The notes under the pieces: generated by a model
Told to the model about the DNA's origin: nothing
What the model saw: only the letters and a program-made list of their open reading frames with translations
Databases searched by the model: none
Shown here: positions 21,458 to 32,448 of the stretch, piece by piece
Layout: each line of letters opens with the position of its first letter
How positions within the stretch are numbered: the stretch's first letter is position 1
Source of the DNA: Culex pipiens pallens
Taxonomy: Eukaryota; Arthropoda; Insecta; Diptera; Culicidae
Assembly: GCF_016801865.2 (NCBI RefSeq)
Contig: NC_068939.1
Coordinates: forward strand, 147,414,715-147,478,714
DNA: 64,000 nucleotides
Direction: 5' to 3'
Made by a program: the position numbers and the translations under genes

Positions 21458-24400
21458 TCACGGTGCGCCTTGTGACGGTTGAGGGTTGAAGGCGTTCGAA
21501 GTCTGCCCGATCGAGTCCCTCTCGAAAGGCAGCAAGCAAACTCGGGATGCTTGTCGCTTGTAGACAGCACCGTTCGGCAGGCGCAGCTTCACGACCCGGA
21601 CGACGCCATCAGGGCCGGGGTAGACCTCGACGATGCGGGCAAGAGGCCACTCGATTGCCGCCTTGTTGTCCTCCTTGAGGACAACCATCTGGCCAGCCTT
21701 CAGCTGGATTGCTTGCGGGAACTTCTGGTTCTGATTGTGGAGTTGCGAGATGTACTCTCGCCTCCACCGCTTCCAGTGCTGCTGCACCAGTTGTTGCAGC
21801 TGCTGGTAATGCTGCAGCCGGTTCGTGGGGATGTCCGAATAGTCCGGATCTGGGATCGCCAGCAGCGACGTTCCGGTCAGAAAGTGCCCTGGTGTGAGCA
21901 CGTCCAGCTCGTCCGGATCCTCAGACAGTGGAGTAAGCGGACGGGAATTCATCGCTGCTTCGATTTGCGCGAGGACAGTAATCATGTCCTCGAACGAGAG
22001 TTGTCGCTGGCCGAGCACGCGGATGAGCGACGTCTTGGCGGACTTTACCGCCGCCTCCCACAAGCCACCGAAATTCGGCGCTCTCGGTGGGATAAACTTC
22101 CAGTCGATGCCACGACGAGTAGCTTCGTTGGTGACCTCCTCGATCACCGTAGGGTCTTGCAACAGATCGTAGAGCTCTCGCAGATGGTTGCTAGCTCCCT
22201 GAAAGTTCAGGCCGTTGTCCGAGTGGACTTCCGAGGGCAGGCCTCGGCGCGCAACGAAACGTCGCAGGGCCGCAAGAAACGCCGCGGTCGTCAGATCCCC
22301 TACCAGCTCAAGGTGGACCGCTTTTGTGCTGAAGCACACGAACACGGCGATGTACGCCTTCAGCGCAGCCGCTCGACGGTGTGCGGGCTTCAGGTAGACC
22401 GGGCCACAATAATCTACACCGGTGACGGTGAACGGACGAGAGGGAGTTGTACGAGGCTTTGGGAGTTGACCAGGGGGTTGCTTGACAGGGACAGGGTTGC
22501 TTCGGAAACATCGCACACAGTTCCGATACGTGTAGGTTGCCAGTTGTTTGCCACTTAGCGGCCAAAACTCCTGGCGAACTTGAGCGAGCGTCATACGAGG
22601 ACCAGAGTGGAGTGAAATTGCGTGGTACGCGACGGCTACTTGTCGCGTGAAAGTGTGACTGTTCGGGAGTATCATGGGATGTCGGGTGGAAAACGATTCG
22701 CCTGCGAGTCTAAGCCGGCCACCAACACGGAGTACGCCCTGCTGATCCAGAAACGGGTTCAACAGCTTCAACGACGAATGGGCGGGCACGAGTCGGTGGT
22801 TCGCGAGTGCCTTGATCTCCGTGGCGAAAGGTTCCTGCTGCACACTGCGCACCAGCGCCAGTTTAGCTTCCTTCAGCTCGCCAACGGTGAGGTACGACGT
22901 TGTGGATGGCTTCTTGCGACGCTGACAGTTCCGAGCAAACCTCATGCAGTACGCCGTGATCCTCAGCAGCTTCCAATAGCACGCGTAGCGATCGATGAGC
23001 GGGTGAGGTTCCGGGGATTCCGACACCACCAGAATGTTCTTCTTCTTCTCCAACAGTTCTTCGGCCGGATCTTCGGTCTCCTCGTGCTTCGCCTTGCTCC
23101 AATACTCCTCGAATGCCTCCAACCAGTGCGGACCTTGAAACCACAGACGCAGTCCAACGAGATCCTTCGGCATCACGCCGCGCGAAACGAGGTCCGCCGG
23201 ATTCTCCGTCCCCTTGACATGGTTCCAACGATGTCCCTTCGTCAGCTCCTGAATGTGCGAGACTCGGTTCGCGACGAACGTTGGCCAGACGTACGATGGC
23301 GACTTGAGCCACGCCAGCACGACTGTCGAATCTGACCAAAACCAAGTTTCCGTACCCTCCATCTTGAGAGCTTGGACCACTCTACTGTACAGCCTCGCTG
23401 CCATCAGAGCCGCGCACAGCTCCAGTCTTGCTAGAGTGACCTTCTTCAAACCTGCAGGCCGCGACTTCGCCGCCAACAGGCAAATCTTGACCCGTCCCGA
23501 TGGGTCAACTGAGCGAACGTATATGCATGCTCCGTATGCAGCCTCCGATGCGTCCGCAAACACATGGAACTCGACGTGCGCTGGATTCTCCACGAATGCG
23601 CACCTGTCGACTGCTATCTTGGCTAACTCGGGTAGTTGCTGGTGGAATTCCGTCCATTGTGTCGCCAGCGCCGGCGCCAACGGGTCGTCCCACCCTTGCG
23701 TCGCTACCCACAGCAGCTGCATCCGGATTTTGGCCCATGATATCACCGGGGCAGTGATTCCGCTCGGATCCCACAGCTGGGCGATTATCGAGTAGACCCT
23801 TCTTCTGGTCCACGGTCCGCTCACGGACAAACTCGACACGTCGATTCCCAGCACATCTGGCCCAGGTTGCCAGTTGATGCCCAGCGTCTTCACCTGCTCC
23901 TGGTCGAAGTTGAGCTTGGTCTGCGTCCCCAGGTCGTCCGCAGCCAGCCCCGCCAACGCCCCTGTGGCGTTCGACACCCACTTGCGCAGCCTGAAACCGC
24001 CCTTCAGCAGCAGCTGCTCCAGCTCTTGCCGCAGCAAAAGCGCTTCTTCCTCGGATTCCGCTCCTCCGATGAAGTCGTCGACGTAGAAATCCCGCAGCAG
24101 TGCTTCCCTCGCACGTTGGTACACTTCACCTTCATCATGCGCCAGTTGCTGGAGACATCTTGTCGCTAGGTACGACGATGGGGCCAGGCCGAAAGTGACC
24201 CGAAGCATCTCGTACGTCCGAATGGGCTCCGACGGTGACGGCCTCCACAAGATCCGCTGCAGAGGAGTGTCGTCGGAATGCACCTTGACCTGCAAGTACA
24301 TCTTCTCGATGTCAGCGACGAGAGCAACCTGCTTCTTCCGGAAACGAAGCACCAGGTCGAAAAGCGGGTCCTGGAGAACTGGACCTACCATCAGCGCCTC

Positions 24401-25108
24401 ATTCAACGAATGATTTGACGTCGTCTTCGCCGAACCATCAAACACCGGTCGAATCTTCGTGGTTGTGCTCGATTCCTTGAACACCGGATGGTGAGGAAGG
24501 TAGCACTCAAGGCGCGTGTCGCCCTTCAGCTCCTCCTCCGATACCAATCTCATGTGGTCCTGCTCGAGATACGTGTGAATCGCTTCGCTGTAACGCACCC
24601 GTAGCCCTTCGTCTTTACCGAGTCTGCGCTCGAGCTGCATCAATCGTCGTACCGCCATATCCCTGGATTCGCCGATCATCTTCTCAAAGCCCAAGCGCTT
24701 CGGAAGCCGCACCACGTACCTTCCCGTAGTGTCGCGTGAAAACGTCGTCTGGAAGTGCTCCTCGCAATCCTGCTCTTCTTGTGTCCGCTTCGGTGCCTCC
24801 TGCAGCTCTTCGATGGTCCAAAACCGCTCGATTTTCTCCTCCAGGGTCGCGTTAACCGAAACATGACAACTCGGGACAGGGTTGAGGCTTCCCAAGTCCG
24901 TCTTCCCTGCTGCTATCCAACCAAAAACCGTGTTGACAAACAGCGGAAGACCTTCACCAGGACGCTGGATCTGTACCTGACCGCCATTCAACAGCAAGAA
25001 CTCGTAGAAGTGCTCCAATCCCAACAGCAGGTCAATCGGAGCGCGCTTGTTGAAACCGGGATCCGCCAGAACCATATCCGACGGGAGGTTCCACTCGCCG
25101 ATGGCAAT
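21458..25108 (-). CDS. pol: BEL/Pao Pol: RT, RNase H and integrase (partial)
   Basis: The frame is open from the Foldback junction (25108) to the stop at 21458; the first internal Met is at 25075, and residue numbers below are from it. Reverse transcriptase spans ~160-400, with VADIEKMYLQV and the catalytic FYVDDFIGG at ~331. RNase H follows, with FADASEAAYGA at ~510 and SDSTVVLAWL near 590. The integrase zinc-binding region is ~790-855, with H..H and CVRC. The catalytic core has TGVDYCGPV (~890), HSDNGLNF (~953) and a downstream Glu (~1001). The tail resembles the DUF5641 region common in BEL/Pao integrases. Catalytic residues are present and no internal stop was found. Loss of the upstream junction makes it a separated fragment. 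Confidence 0.95.
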   Translation of the reverse strand: MAIGEWNLPSDMVLADPGFNKRAPIDLLLGLEHFYEFLLLNGGQVQIQRPGEGLPLFVNTVFGWIAAGKTDLGSLNPVPSCHVSVNATLEEKIERFWTIEELQEAPKRTQEEQDCEEHFQTTFSRDTTGRYVVRLPKRLGFEKMIGESRDMAVRRLMQLERRLGKDEGLRVRYSEAIHTYLEQDHMRLVSEEELKGDTRLECYLPHHPVFKESSTTTKIRPVFDGSAKTTSNHSLNEALMVGPVLQDPLFDLVLRFRKKQVALVADIEKMYLQVKVHSDDTPLQRILWRPSPSEPIRTYEMLRVTFGLAPSSYLATRCLQQLAHDEGEVYQRAREALLRDFYVDDFIGGAESEEEALLLRQELEQLLLKGGFRLRKWVSNATGALAGLAADDLGTQTKLNFDQEQVKTLGINWQPGPDVLGIDVSSLSVSGPWTRRRVYSIIAQLWDPSGITAPVISWAKIRMQLLWVATQGWDDPLAPALATQWTEFHQQLPELAKIAVDRCAFVENPAHVEFHVFADASEAAYGACIYVRSVDPSGRVKICLLAAKSRPAGLKKVTLARLELCAALMAARLYSRVVQALKMEGTETWFWSDSTVVLAWLKSPSYVWPTFVANRVSHIQELTKGHRWNHVKGTENPADLVSRGVMPKDLVGLRLWFQGPHWLEAFEEYWSKAKHEETEDPAEELLEKKKNILVVSESPEPHPLIDRYACYWKLLRITAYCMRFARNCQRRKKPSTTSYLTVGELKEAKLALVRSVQQEPFATEIKALANHRLVPAHSSLKLLNPFLDQQGVLRVGGRLRLAGESFSTRHPMILPNSHTFTRQVAVAYHAISLHSGPRMTLAQVRQEFWPLSGKQLATYTYRNCVRCFRSNPVPVKQPPGQLPKPRTTPSRPFTVTGVDYCGPVYLKPAHRRAAALKAYIAVFVCFSTKAVHLELVGDLTTAAFLAALRRFVARRGLPSEVHSDNGLNFQGASNHLRELYDLLQDPTVIEEVTNEATRRGIDWKFIPPRAPNFGGLWEAAVKSAKTSLIRVLGQRQLSFEDMITVLAQIEAAMNSRPLTPLSEDPDELDVLTPGHFLTGTSLLAIPDPDYSDIPTNRLQHYQQLQQLVQQHWKRWRREYISQLHNQNQKFPQAIQLKAGQMVVLKEDNKAAIEWPLARIVEVYPGPDGVVRVVKLRLPNGAVYKRQASRVCLLPFERDSIGQTSNAFNPQPSQGAP

Positions 25109-25760
25109 GGGGTCGGGTCAATCGGCAGAAAACCGATCGGCAGAATGCCGAATGGCAGAATGCCAAAAGGCAGAAAATCACATGGCAGAAAGGACAAATA
25201 GCAGAATAGGTCAAATGGCAGAATATTAAATGGCGGAAAAGGTCAATCAGCAGAAAATTAAAAAGCAGAAAATTAATTGGAAGAATAAGTCAAAGAGCCG
25301 AAAAATCCAAAGGCAGAAAAATCAAAAGGCAGAAAAATTAAAAAGCAGAAAAGTTAAATGGCAGAACGTTAATAAGCAGAAAAATTAATTGGCAGAAAAT
25401 TAATTAGCAGAAAATTAAATGGCAGAAAGTTGATCTGCAGAAAAAATAAATAGCAGAAAATTAAATGGCAGAAAATTAAACGGCAGAATAGTTAGTTGGC
25501 AGAATAGTTAAATGGCAGAATAGTCAAATAGCAGAACAGCCAAATGGCAGAATAATCAAATGGCGGAATAATTAATTAGCAGAAGAGTTGAATGGCAGAA
25601 TAGTTAAATGGCAGAATGTCAAATGGCAGAATAAATAATTCACAGGAGAGTTGAATGGCAGAATAGTCCAATGGCAGAACAGTCAAATGGCAGAATAGTC
25701 AAACGGCAGAATAGTCCAATGGCAGAACAGTCAAATGGCAGAATAGTCAAATGGCAGAAT
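25109..25760. repeat. Tandem 15-16-bp repeats, left Foldback arm
   Basis: Dozens of imperfect units of the type ATGGCAGAATAGTCAA (16 bp) and ATGGCAGAAAATTAA (15 bp). The same array recurs inverted at 29250-29899. Confidence 0.93.
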
Positions 25761-26131
25761 TCACTTGATTTAATATTAATAGTACGTTCATTTGAAGTGC
25801 CGGTGCGGCACTGAGTGCCGCACTCGTCAGTGCCAGTTTTGATTCAATCGAACGTCATTTGTCAGTGTGCGTGAAACTCGCATTAAACTGAAAAAATATC
25901 GAGTGCGGCACTAGAGTTTCAGTTCCAAGATGGCAGTGAAACTCGTGCGGAACTAGCGCGAGTTTTTTCCAAAGAAACACTTTGCTTATATTGTAACTTC
26001 AGTGTTTATTCAACATAAACAGTTTATCAAACAGTTCATGCAATAAAAGTAATAATTTTTAATAAATTGTACTGTTTAACATTTAGAGTCTTTTGAATAG
26101 GTCCTTTAAACATATGAAACACAATAGCTTA

Positions 26132-26534
26132 GACTGGTTGCAACGCGGCTCTACTTTGTTCTAGCTGTTTCATTTTTCAAATAGAACTGAAACAGACCAC
26201 CCGCAACGCGGAGTTGCAGTTTTATTTTTCGAGCAGTATTTTGAAACAGGAATAAAACTGCTCGACGAGTTTGTTTCAAACGTGAGACGATTTGGAACTG
26301 GAATAGAACTCAGTTTCAAAAAAAATCAGATATATTGAGATATCCACGTATTCTTACACACACACTATGATGCTGTGTTGATAATCATACGCACACAATT
26401 AAAAGCATTTTTTGAAACAACATTTAGATCAGCGCGTTGCGAGCACCGTGTTCTAGTTTCATTTCCGCCAGTTCTAAAAAATTAAAACTGCTCGCAATTT
26501 GAAACAATTATAAAACTTCGCGCTGCAGACAGTC
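26132..26534. mobile_element. Harbinger-like MITE, 403 bp, in left Foldback arm
   Basis: This segment is absent from the right arm. It is flanked by TTA (26129-26131 and 26535-26537) and has ends GACTGGTTGCAACGCG and, inward from the right, GACTGTCTGCAGCGCG. A 3-bp TTA duplication fits PIF/Harbinger elements. Confidence 0.8.
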
Positions 26535-27239
26535 TTATAGGACCTTTTTTTTTTTTAAAAAAAACTATGAACCGATGGAGGTTATGTTACACATGACCAG
26601 TCTGCCCAAAAACTATGCAAGAAGCATGTTGAAATGGTGGCAAATTTTCGATTCGGACAGTACATGTGTTTAAATGGGGAGAAAGACCGCAATGTAGTAC
26701 CGCCCCTTTCAAATGTTGCTCCAGCCAGCCCAGTCACGAAATATTCCAGCAGAGCTGGTTCTGCTAAAACCCTGCTAGAACGGTGGAGCATTTCTGCTAG
26801 AATGCTGTAAGAATTTCCAGCTTTGTTAGAACTGTGCTAGATCGTCGTAACTGGGAGATTTCAACCACTTGAAGCAGTGTATGCACTTGGTAAGAAACCA
26901 GTCAAGGAAAATTTCAAATGGGCAACAACAGCAGCGAAAGCAAGCCAGAGATGGTGTAGAAAACCCCCCAAAAAATCGCTTCGTTGTTCTGCTGTTCGTA
27001 AAAATGTTTTTTGACTCCTTTCCCTTTCGAGCTGCGTACTGGCCCTGTGTCCTAAATAGTTCATTAGTAACTTTTTAAAATGGCGTAACCATTAATGTAA
27101 ACAAACAGTCTATCCCACTTGCTCTGGTGACAGTTATGGTTGTGTAAGAGTGAGATAGAGTTATCTACGTGCGCATGTATTGCGTGTTTGAACACGAAGG
27201 GTTTTTAGGTTAAAATTTGTACCCGCCAGCAAAAACAAA

Positions 27240-27496
27240 TGGTACGTTCGTTTGATGGCTAGTTCGGCACTGAGTGCCGCACTCAGAGCTGTCAAAGTGT
27301 TTGTTTGAAGAAACTCGCGCTAGTTCCGCACGAGTTTCGCCGCCATCTTGGAACAGAAACTCTAGTGCCGCACTCGATATTTTTTCAGTTTCATGCGAGT
27401 TCCACGCACACTGACAAATGACGTTCGATTGAACCAAAACTGGCACCGACGAGTGCGGCACTCAGTCCCGCACCGGCTCTTCAAACGAACGTACCA
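27240..27496. mobile_element. 257-bp MITE in left Foldback arm
   Basis: The ends TGGTACGTTCGTTTGA and TCAAACGAACGTACCA are inverted. Comparison with the empty site in the right arm shows a 3-bp AAA duplication. A diverged relative forms part of both arms themselves (about 25790-25980 and 29040-29225), so this family contributed to the Foldback element more than once. Confidence 0.8.
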
Positions 27497-29249
27497 AAAG
27501 TGTGCGTGAGATCGGGCTTAGATAGCTTAGATTTTGATTATACTATTTTCGAGTAGATAAATCGCCTGTAAAAACCAACTGTTTACCACGTGCACCACCA
27601 CAGCTGATTTTGACAGACGAATCATTCTATAGATTTGCCTAAGTATGCGTGTCAATTTTGTTACGAACTAACACACTCTCGCGCGTGAGAGAAACCGTGG
27701 AGATCTCTATAGAGCTTTCTAAGCCCGATCTCACACACACTAGCGCACCATTTGTTTTGCTGGCTGGTACAACAAAATTTTTCGTGTACGTACACGCAAT
27801 ACATGCGCACGTAGATAACTCTTTATTACGCGTTCGCACATTAGGGTACCATTTCATTTTGCTTTTGTGAGAGTGTGTGCGTGCAACATGGAGTTAAACT
27901 TTTTGAAAAGCCTTGGTAAGCTTCACAGCAACTGCACAGAAAGTTTAACTCCATGTTAAGATTTGACAGCTCGATAGAGATATCCACGCGCGAGAGTGTT
28001 TTAGTTCGTAACAAAATTGACACGCATACTTAGGCAAATCGAGTAGAATGATTCGTCTGTCAAAATCAGCTGTGGTGGTGCACGTGGTAAACAGCTGGTT
28101 TTTACAGGCGATTGATCTACTCGAAAATAGTATAATCAAAATCTAAGCTATCTTAGCCCGATCTCACGCACACTTTGTTTTTGCTGGCGGGTACAAATTT
28201 TAACCTAAAAACCCTTCGTGTTCAAACACGCAATACATGCGCACGTAGATAACTCTATCTCACTCTTACACAACCATAACTGTCACCAGAGCAAGTGGGA
28301 TAGACTGTTTGTTTACATTAATGGTTACGCCATTTTAAAAAGTTACTAAGGAACTTTTTAGGACACAAGGCCAGTACGCAGCTCGAAAGGGAAAGGAGTC
28401 AAAAAACATTTTTACGAACAGCAGAACAACGAAGCGATTTTTTGGGGGGTTTTCTACACCATCTCTGGCTTGCTTTCGCTGCTGTTGTTGCCCATTTGAA
28501 ATTTTCCTTGACTGGTTTCTTACCAAGTGCATACACTGCCTCAAGTGGTAGAAATCTCCCAGTTACGACGATCTAGCACAGTTCTAACAAAGCTGGAAAT
28601 TCTTACAGCATTCTAGCAGAAATGCTCCACCGTTCTAGCAGGGTTTTAGCAGAACCAGCTCTGCTGAAATATTTCGTGACTGGGCTGGCTGGAGCAACAT
28701 TTGAAAGGGGCGGTACTACATTGCGGTCTTTCTCCCCATTTAAACACATGCACTGTCCGAATCGAAAATTTGCCACCATTTCAACATGCTTCTTGCATAG
28801 TTCTTGGGCAGACTGGTCATGTGTAACATAACCTCCATCGGTTCATAGTTTTTTTTTTTTTTAAAAAAAAGGTCCTATAAGCTATTGTGTTTCATATGTT
28901 TAAAGGACCTATTCAAAAGACTCTAAATGTTAAACAGTACAATTTATTAAAAATTATTACTTTTATTGCATGAACTGTTTGATAAACTGTTTATGTTGAA
29001 TAAACACTGAAGTTACAATATAAGCAAAGTGTTTCTTTGGAAAAACTCGCGCTAGTTCCGCACGAGTTTCGCTGCCATCTTGGAACTGAAACTCTAGTGC
29101 CGCACTCGATATTTTTTCAGTTTAATGCGAGTTCCACGCACACTGACAAATGACGTTCGATTGAATTAAAACTGGCACCGACGAGTGCGGCACTCAGTGC
29201 CGCACCGGCACTTCCAATGAACGTACTATTAATATTAAATCAAGTGAAT

Positions 29250-29899
29250 TCTGCCGTTTGACTATTCTGCCATTTGACTATTCTGCCATTGGACTATTCT
29301 GTCGTTTGACTATTCTGCCATTTGACTGTTCTGCCATTGGACGATTCTGCCATTCAACTCTCCTGTGAATTATTTATTCTGCCATTTGACATTCTGCCAT
29401 TTAACTATTCTGCCATTCAACTCTTCTGCTAATTAATTATTCCGCCATTTGATTATTCTGCCATTTGGCTGTTCTGCCATTTGAATATTCTGCCATTTAA
29501 CTATTCTGCCAACTAACTATTCTGCCGTTTAATTTTCTGCCATTTAATTTTCTGCTATTTATTTTTTCTGCTGATCAATTTTCTGCCATTTAATTTTCTG
29601 CTAATTAATTTTCTGCCAATTAATTTTTCTGCTTATTAACGTTTTGCCATTTAACTTTTCTGCTTTTTAATTTTTCTGCCTTTTGATTTTTCTGCCATTT
29701 GATTTTTCGGCTTCTTAATTTTCTGCTCATTGACCCTTTCTGCCGATTGACCTTTTCTGCCATATTATATTCTGCCATTTGACCTTTTCTGCCATTTATC
29801 ATTCGGCCATTTATTTTTCTGCCGATTGAAATTTCTGCCATTTGGCATTCTGCCATTCGGCATTCTGCCGTTCGGTTTTCTGCCGATTGACCCGACCCC
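29250..29899. repeat. Tandem 15-16-bp repeats, right Foldback arm
   Basis: Inverted counterpart of the left array, reading TTCTGCCAT on the plus strand. The BEL gag frame runs on into this array as far as 29765, adding an artefactual tail of repeated Gly-Arg-Met-Pro-Asn residues. Confidence 0.93.
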
Positions 29900-31420
29900 G
29901 ATGGCAATCGTTGCCGACGGCTGGTCCTCGGTTACTCGTTTCAGTACCAGAAACTCCATCGGTACGGTATAGTTCGAGACGCGCGAGGAAATTATTGCCG
30001 ACGCCGAGCTGTCAACCTGCATCCGTGCGCTGCCGACACCGGATATCGGTACGCTGACCTTCTTACGGGGCAATCGCAGCATCTGGCATAGCCGCTCCGA
30101 GATCAAATTTGCCTGCGACCCGCTATCAAGAAGTGCTCTCGCCGTGTGCAACTTTCCGTTGCAGTCTTTCACCGAAACGAGAACCGTCGATAAGAAAACG
30201 TGAATCTTCCTCGACTCCGCTGCCACGTTTGCAGCGTAAATGGTTGCCACAGAGCTCGTCAGAGCCTGCGGTGTGCTGGCCGTTCCCGTCCCTGCTGACG
30301 GTACGCTAGAACCAGCAGCCTGCTGCACCACCGGGGCCGGCCTGTTCGATGCCGAACCACGGACACCCGCTGGCTTCTCGGGGTGGATCAACGAGTGGTG
30401 CCTACCACCACACGTACTGCAGCGTGCAGCAATCGGGCACGTCCACATCCTATGTCCAACACGCAAGCAGTTCTTGCACAGCTTCTGCTCGTAGATCGTC
30501 TTGATCCGCTGCTCCACCGACAGCCTTTTAAAATCCGGACAATAAGAAGCTTGGTGAGATCCCTTGCAAACTGGACACTTCTGCGGGCCAGCATCCGTCG
30601 CAGCATTCACCACAAGCTTTGGGAAGGGCTTCTTTGCTGGCTTGCCAGAAGTCACAGGTGACGATCGCTGAACTTCCGGTTGCTGATCGACTGCAATCGC
30701 TTCGAGAACCCTCGTCTGATTCTCCAAAAACTGGATCACATCCCCGAACGTCGGGTCCGCTAGTTTCAGCGCCGCTTCCTCCCAGCTCTTCTGCGATGCA
30801 TCGTCCATCTTCGACACCAACAGCTGCGTCAACAAAACTCCCCAGCCCGACGAAACCTCACCCAACTGATCCAAGATCTTCGTACACCGGTCGAAACAGT
30901 CGATCACTTCATGAATCCCACTCGCCGTCAACTTCTCCGCGCGCGGAAAATGCAACAACGCGTTGACATGCCGTTTCTTATTGAGATACTTGTTACTTGA
31001 TACTTGGAGAACCGTTTGACAAGAGTATCCCACGCAATAGTTGATCTCGCTCAACTGGAGATTCTCGATTTTTCTCTCAGCCTCTTCAACCACGCATGAC
31101 CGCAAATAGTGGAACTTTTGAATGGTCTTTAAATCCGGGTTGTCATGGATCAAAGACTTGAAGGTGTCATGAAAAGGCAACCACAGATCGTAATCCCCGT
31201 TAAACTTTGGCAATTCAATCTTGGGCAGATGGACGCCAGCATGCACTTTTGGTGCCCCATCGTTAGAACCAGAAGAAGGCGCAACCACCTTTGGCATCCT
31301 AGCTAGCAACCCTGCCCTTACCTCGTAATACAGATCCTCAAACCTCCTCATCATGTCCTCTCGCTGCTGCTCCTGGTCGAAGTTGAGCTTGGTCTGCGTC
31401 CCCAGGTCGTCCGCAGCCAA
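29900..31420 (-). CDS. gag: BEL/Pao Gag and aspartic protease (broken at both ends)
   Basis: The frame (residue 1 at 31420, a TTG codon) holds a DUF1759-like Gag region at ~60-190 (IELPKFNGDYDLWLPFHDTF). Zinc knuckles follow: CPVCKGSHQASYC at ~287 (CX2CX3HX4C), CKNCLRVGHRMWTC at ~316 (CX2CX4HX4C), and a third C/H cluster at ~337. A retropepsin-like DUF1758 protease has ALLDSGSQANLI at ~432. Its first 18 codons are a copied piece of pol, not gag, and the frame then runs into the Foldback element at 29899, stopping at 29765. Collapsing the 9-bp duplication would keep the frame continuous with pol. Confidence 0.92.
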
Positions 31421-31475
31421 TGTTCGGCACCAATGTTCGGACCCAATCCCGTCTGGCCACGAAACGCGTTCTCAC
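31367..31475 (-). other. LTR-pol chimera inserted in gag
   Basis: Positions 31367-31419 are identical to pol 23894-23946 (53 bp). Positions 31426-31475 are identical to the PBS-LTR junction 32441-32490 (50 bp). A 5-6-bp joint (TGTTC) links them. The chimera separates the Gag N-terminus from the rest. Its length keeps the frame, but an in-frame TGA (31472-31474) ends the upstream piece. A template-switch during reverse transcription is the likeliest origin. Confidence 0.88.
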
Positions 31476-31612
31476 TCTTCGAGCTTTTCCATCCGAACAG
31501 ACACCAGATGCTGTTGCGTCGCCGCATCGTAGCCCTTGAGGAAACTCTTCGATCGAGTCAGGTGCGCGATGATCAGGTCCCGCTTCTTGACCAGCTTGGC
31601 CCTAGTCGACAT
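31472..31612 (-). pseudogene. gag: Detached N-terminus of BEL Gag, 46 residues
   Basis: A minus-strand ATG at 31610-31612 opens a 46-codon frame, basic then acidic (it begins MSTRAKLVKKRDLIIAHL), closed by TGA at 31472-31474. Its position, ahead of DUF1759 and after the leader, is where BEL Gag proteins begin. Seventeen sense codons of chimeric sequence then lead in frame to the TTG at 31418-31420. Read-through of the TGA would therefore rejoin the halves; whether this occurs is unknown. Confidence 0.75.
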
Positions 31613-32428
31613 GATGACCCAGATGGCACACTGTGGGGAAAGGTACACAAGCGAAGCACCACAAACAACGCGCTTAACGGAATGGAAAGAGGCTCACCTG
31701 TGAGCCTGTAAAACTAGGCCTTATATGTTTTACGCCCAACAGGAACAAACAGCAACTTTCCGTCCTTCCAGCAGTGAGCAGCCCAGTGACGTCACCAGCG
31801 CGGCAGTGTCACACGTCGAGAGCAGCGAGTTGTCCACCGGAGCAATCCGAGAAAGCAAAAGGGTTGCAATACACCGTCGAGCAAGAATTCGTGCCGAGTA
31901 CTCACCCTGTGAGCCTGGCAGTACAGGCCTTGTAAACCAACCGTATGAAAATACGCGCCCCCGGTAAACAAAACACCTGTCCACCCACGCACAGAACTGC
32001 AGCAGTCCCCCAGTACAGCACAGGTACCGCTCGTACTCGAAACCGTCGCCAATCACACAGCAGTCGGCCGTATGTGTTCGTGATCGTCCAAATCGTTCAG
32101 CAGCAAACTCCAACAGCAGCGAAACGTCCCAACAGGACAGTACCGAGAAAGTACAACAACGTTGAGGATTCCAAAACGTAAACAGGATAGACAAGTGTAC
32201 TCACCGTGTGAGCCTGTCCTCCAGGCCGTGCACGTCTTAATGGAAATCCTCTCCCTCGCAGGGTCGTTGACCTCCTCTTCCCGGTCGTTGAACTTGTTGC
32301 TGTTGCTGAGCGCCAAAAACAAACAGTCGCGATGGCCGCAGAGTCTTTCTTCTCCAGCAGCGATGGCGAACTCTTCTCGGCGCACAAAGGTGATCGCGAT
32401 GGCGTCTCGCTGGGCCACCCAAGGAACA
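31613..32428 (-). other. BEL 5' leader with three related segments
   Basis: Between the primer-binding site and gag, three segments share a motif reading AGGCTCACAnGGTGAGTAC or close to it on the minus strand (near 31695-31710, 31900-31915 and 32200-32215). Each contains a consensus-like splice donor (GGTGAG) about 200-300 bp apart. They could be tandemly duplicated leader units used for splicing or packaging. No long coding frame is present. Confidence 0.6.
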
Positions 32429-32447
32429 AATCCTGGTCACGGCACCA
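32429..32447 (-). promoter_or_regulatory. Primer-binding site for tRNA-His
   Basis: The plus strand reads TCCTGGTCACGGCACCA, which matches the 3' end of insect tRNA-His including CCA. On the minus (sense) strand this is TGGTGCCGTGACCAGGA, one base after the 5' LTR. It is where minus-strand DNA synthesis would start. Confidence 0.85.
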
Positions 32448-32448
32448 A

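Larger units (their letters stand above)
25109..29899. mobile_element. Foldback-like palindromic element inserted in pol
   Basis: A 4791-bp element is flanked by the 9-bp direct repeat GATGGCAAT (25100-25108 and 29900-29908). The terminal inverted repeats start GGGGTCGGGTCAATCGGCAG. The arms, about 1.93 kb each once insertions are removed, are inverted copies and start with ~600-650 bp of short tandem repeats built on ATGGCAGAA. A ~235-bp loop (about 27723-27957) holds a small hairpin and a diverged extra copy of an arm segment. Nine-bp duplications and long, repeat-built arms match Drosophila FB elements. No transposase is present. Confidence 0.9.

Noticed and set aside
21479..24413. Plus-strand frames up to 359 codons opposite pol
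   Set aside because: Antisense shadows of the pol reading frame in GC-biased codons. The minus-strand frame carries all motifs.
25109..29899. Two separate satellite arrays or a segmental duplication
   Set aside because: The arms are inverted copies of one another with shared ends and a 9-bp target duplication, so a single palindromic mobile element explains both.
29765..29899. Repeated Gly-Arg-Met-Pro-Asn tail as a real protein domain
   Set aside because: It arises where the gag frame runs into the Foldback tandem repeats; it begins exactly at the target duplication.
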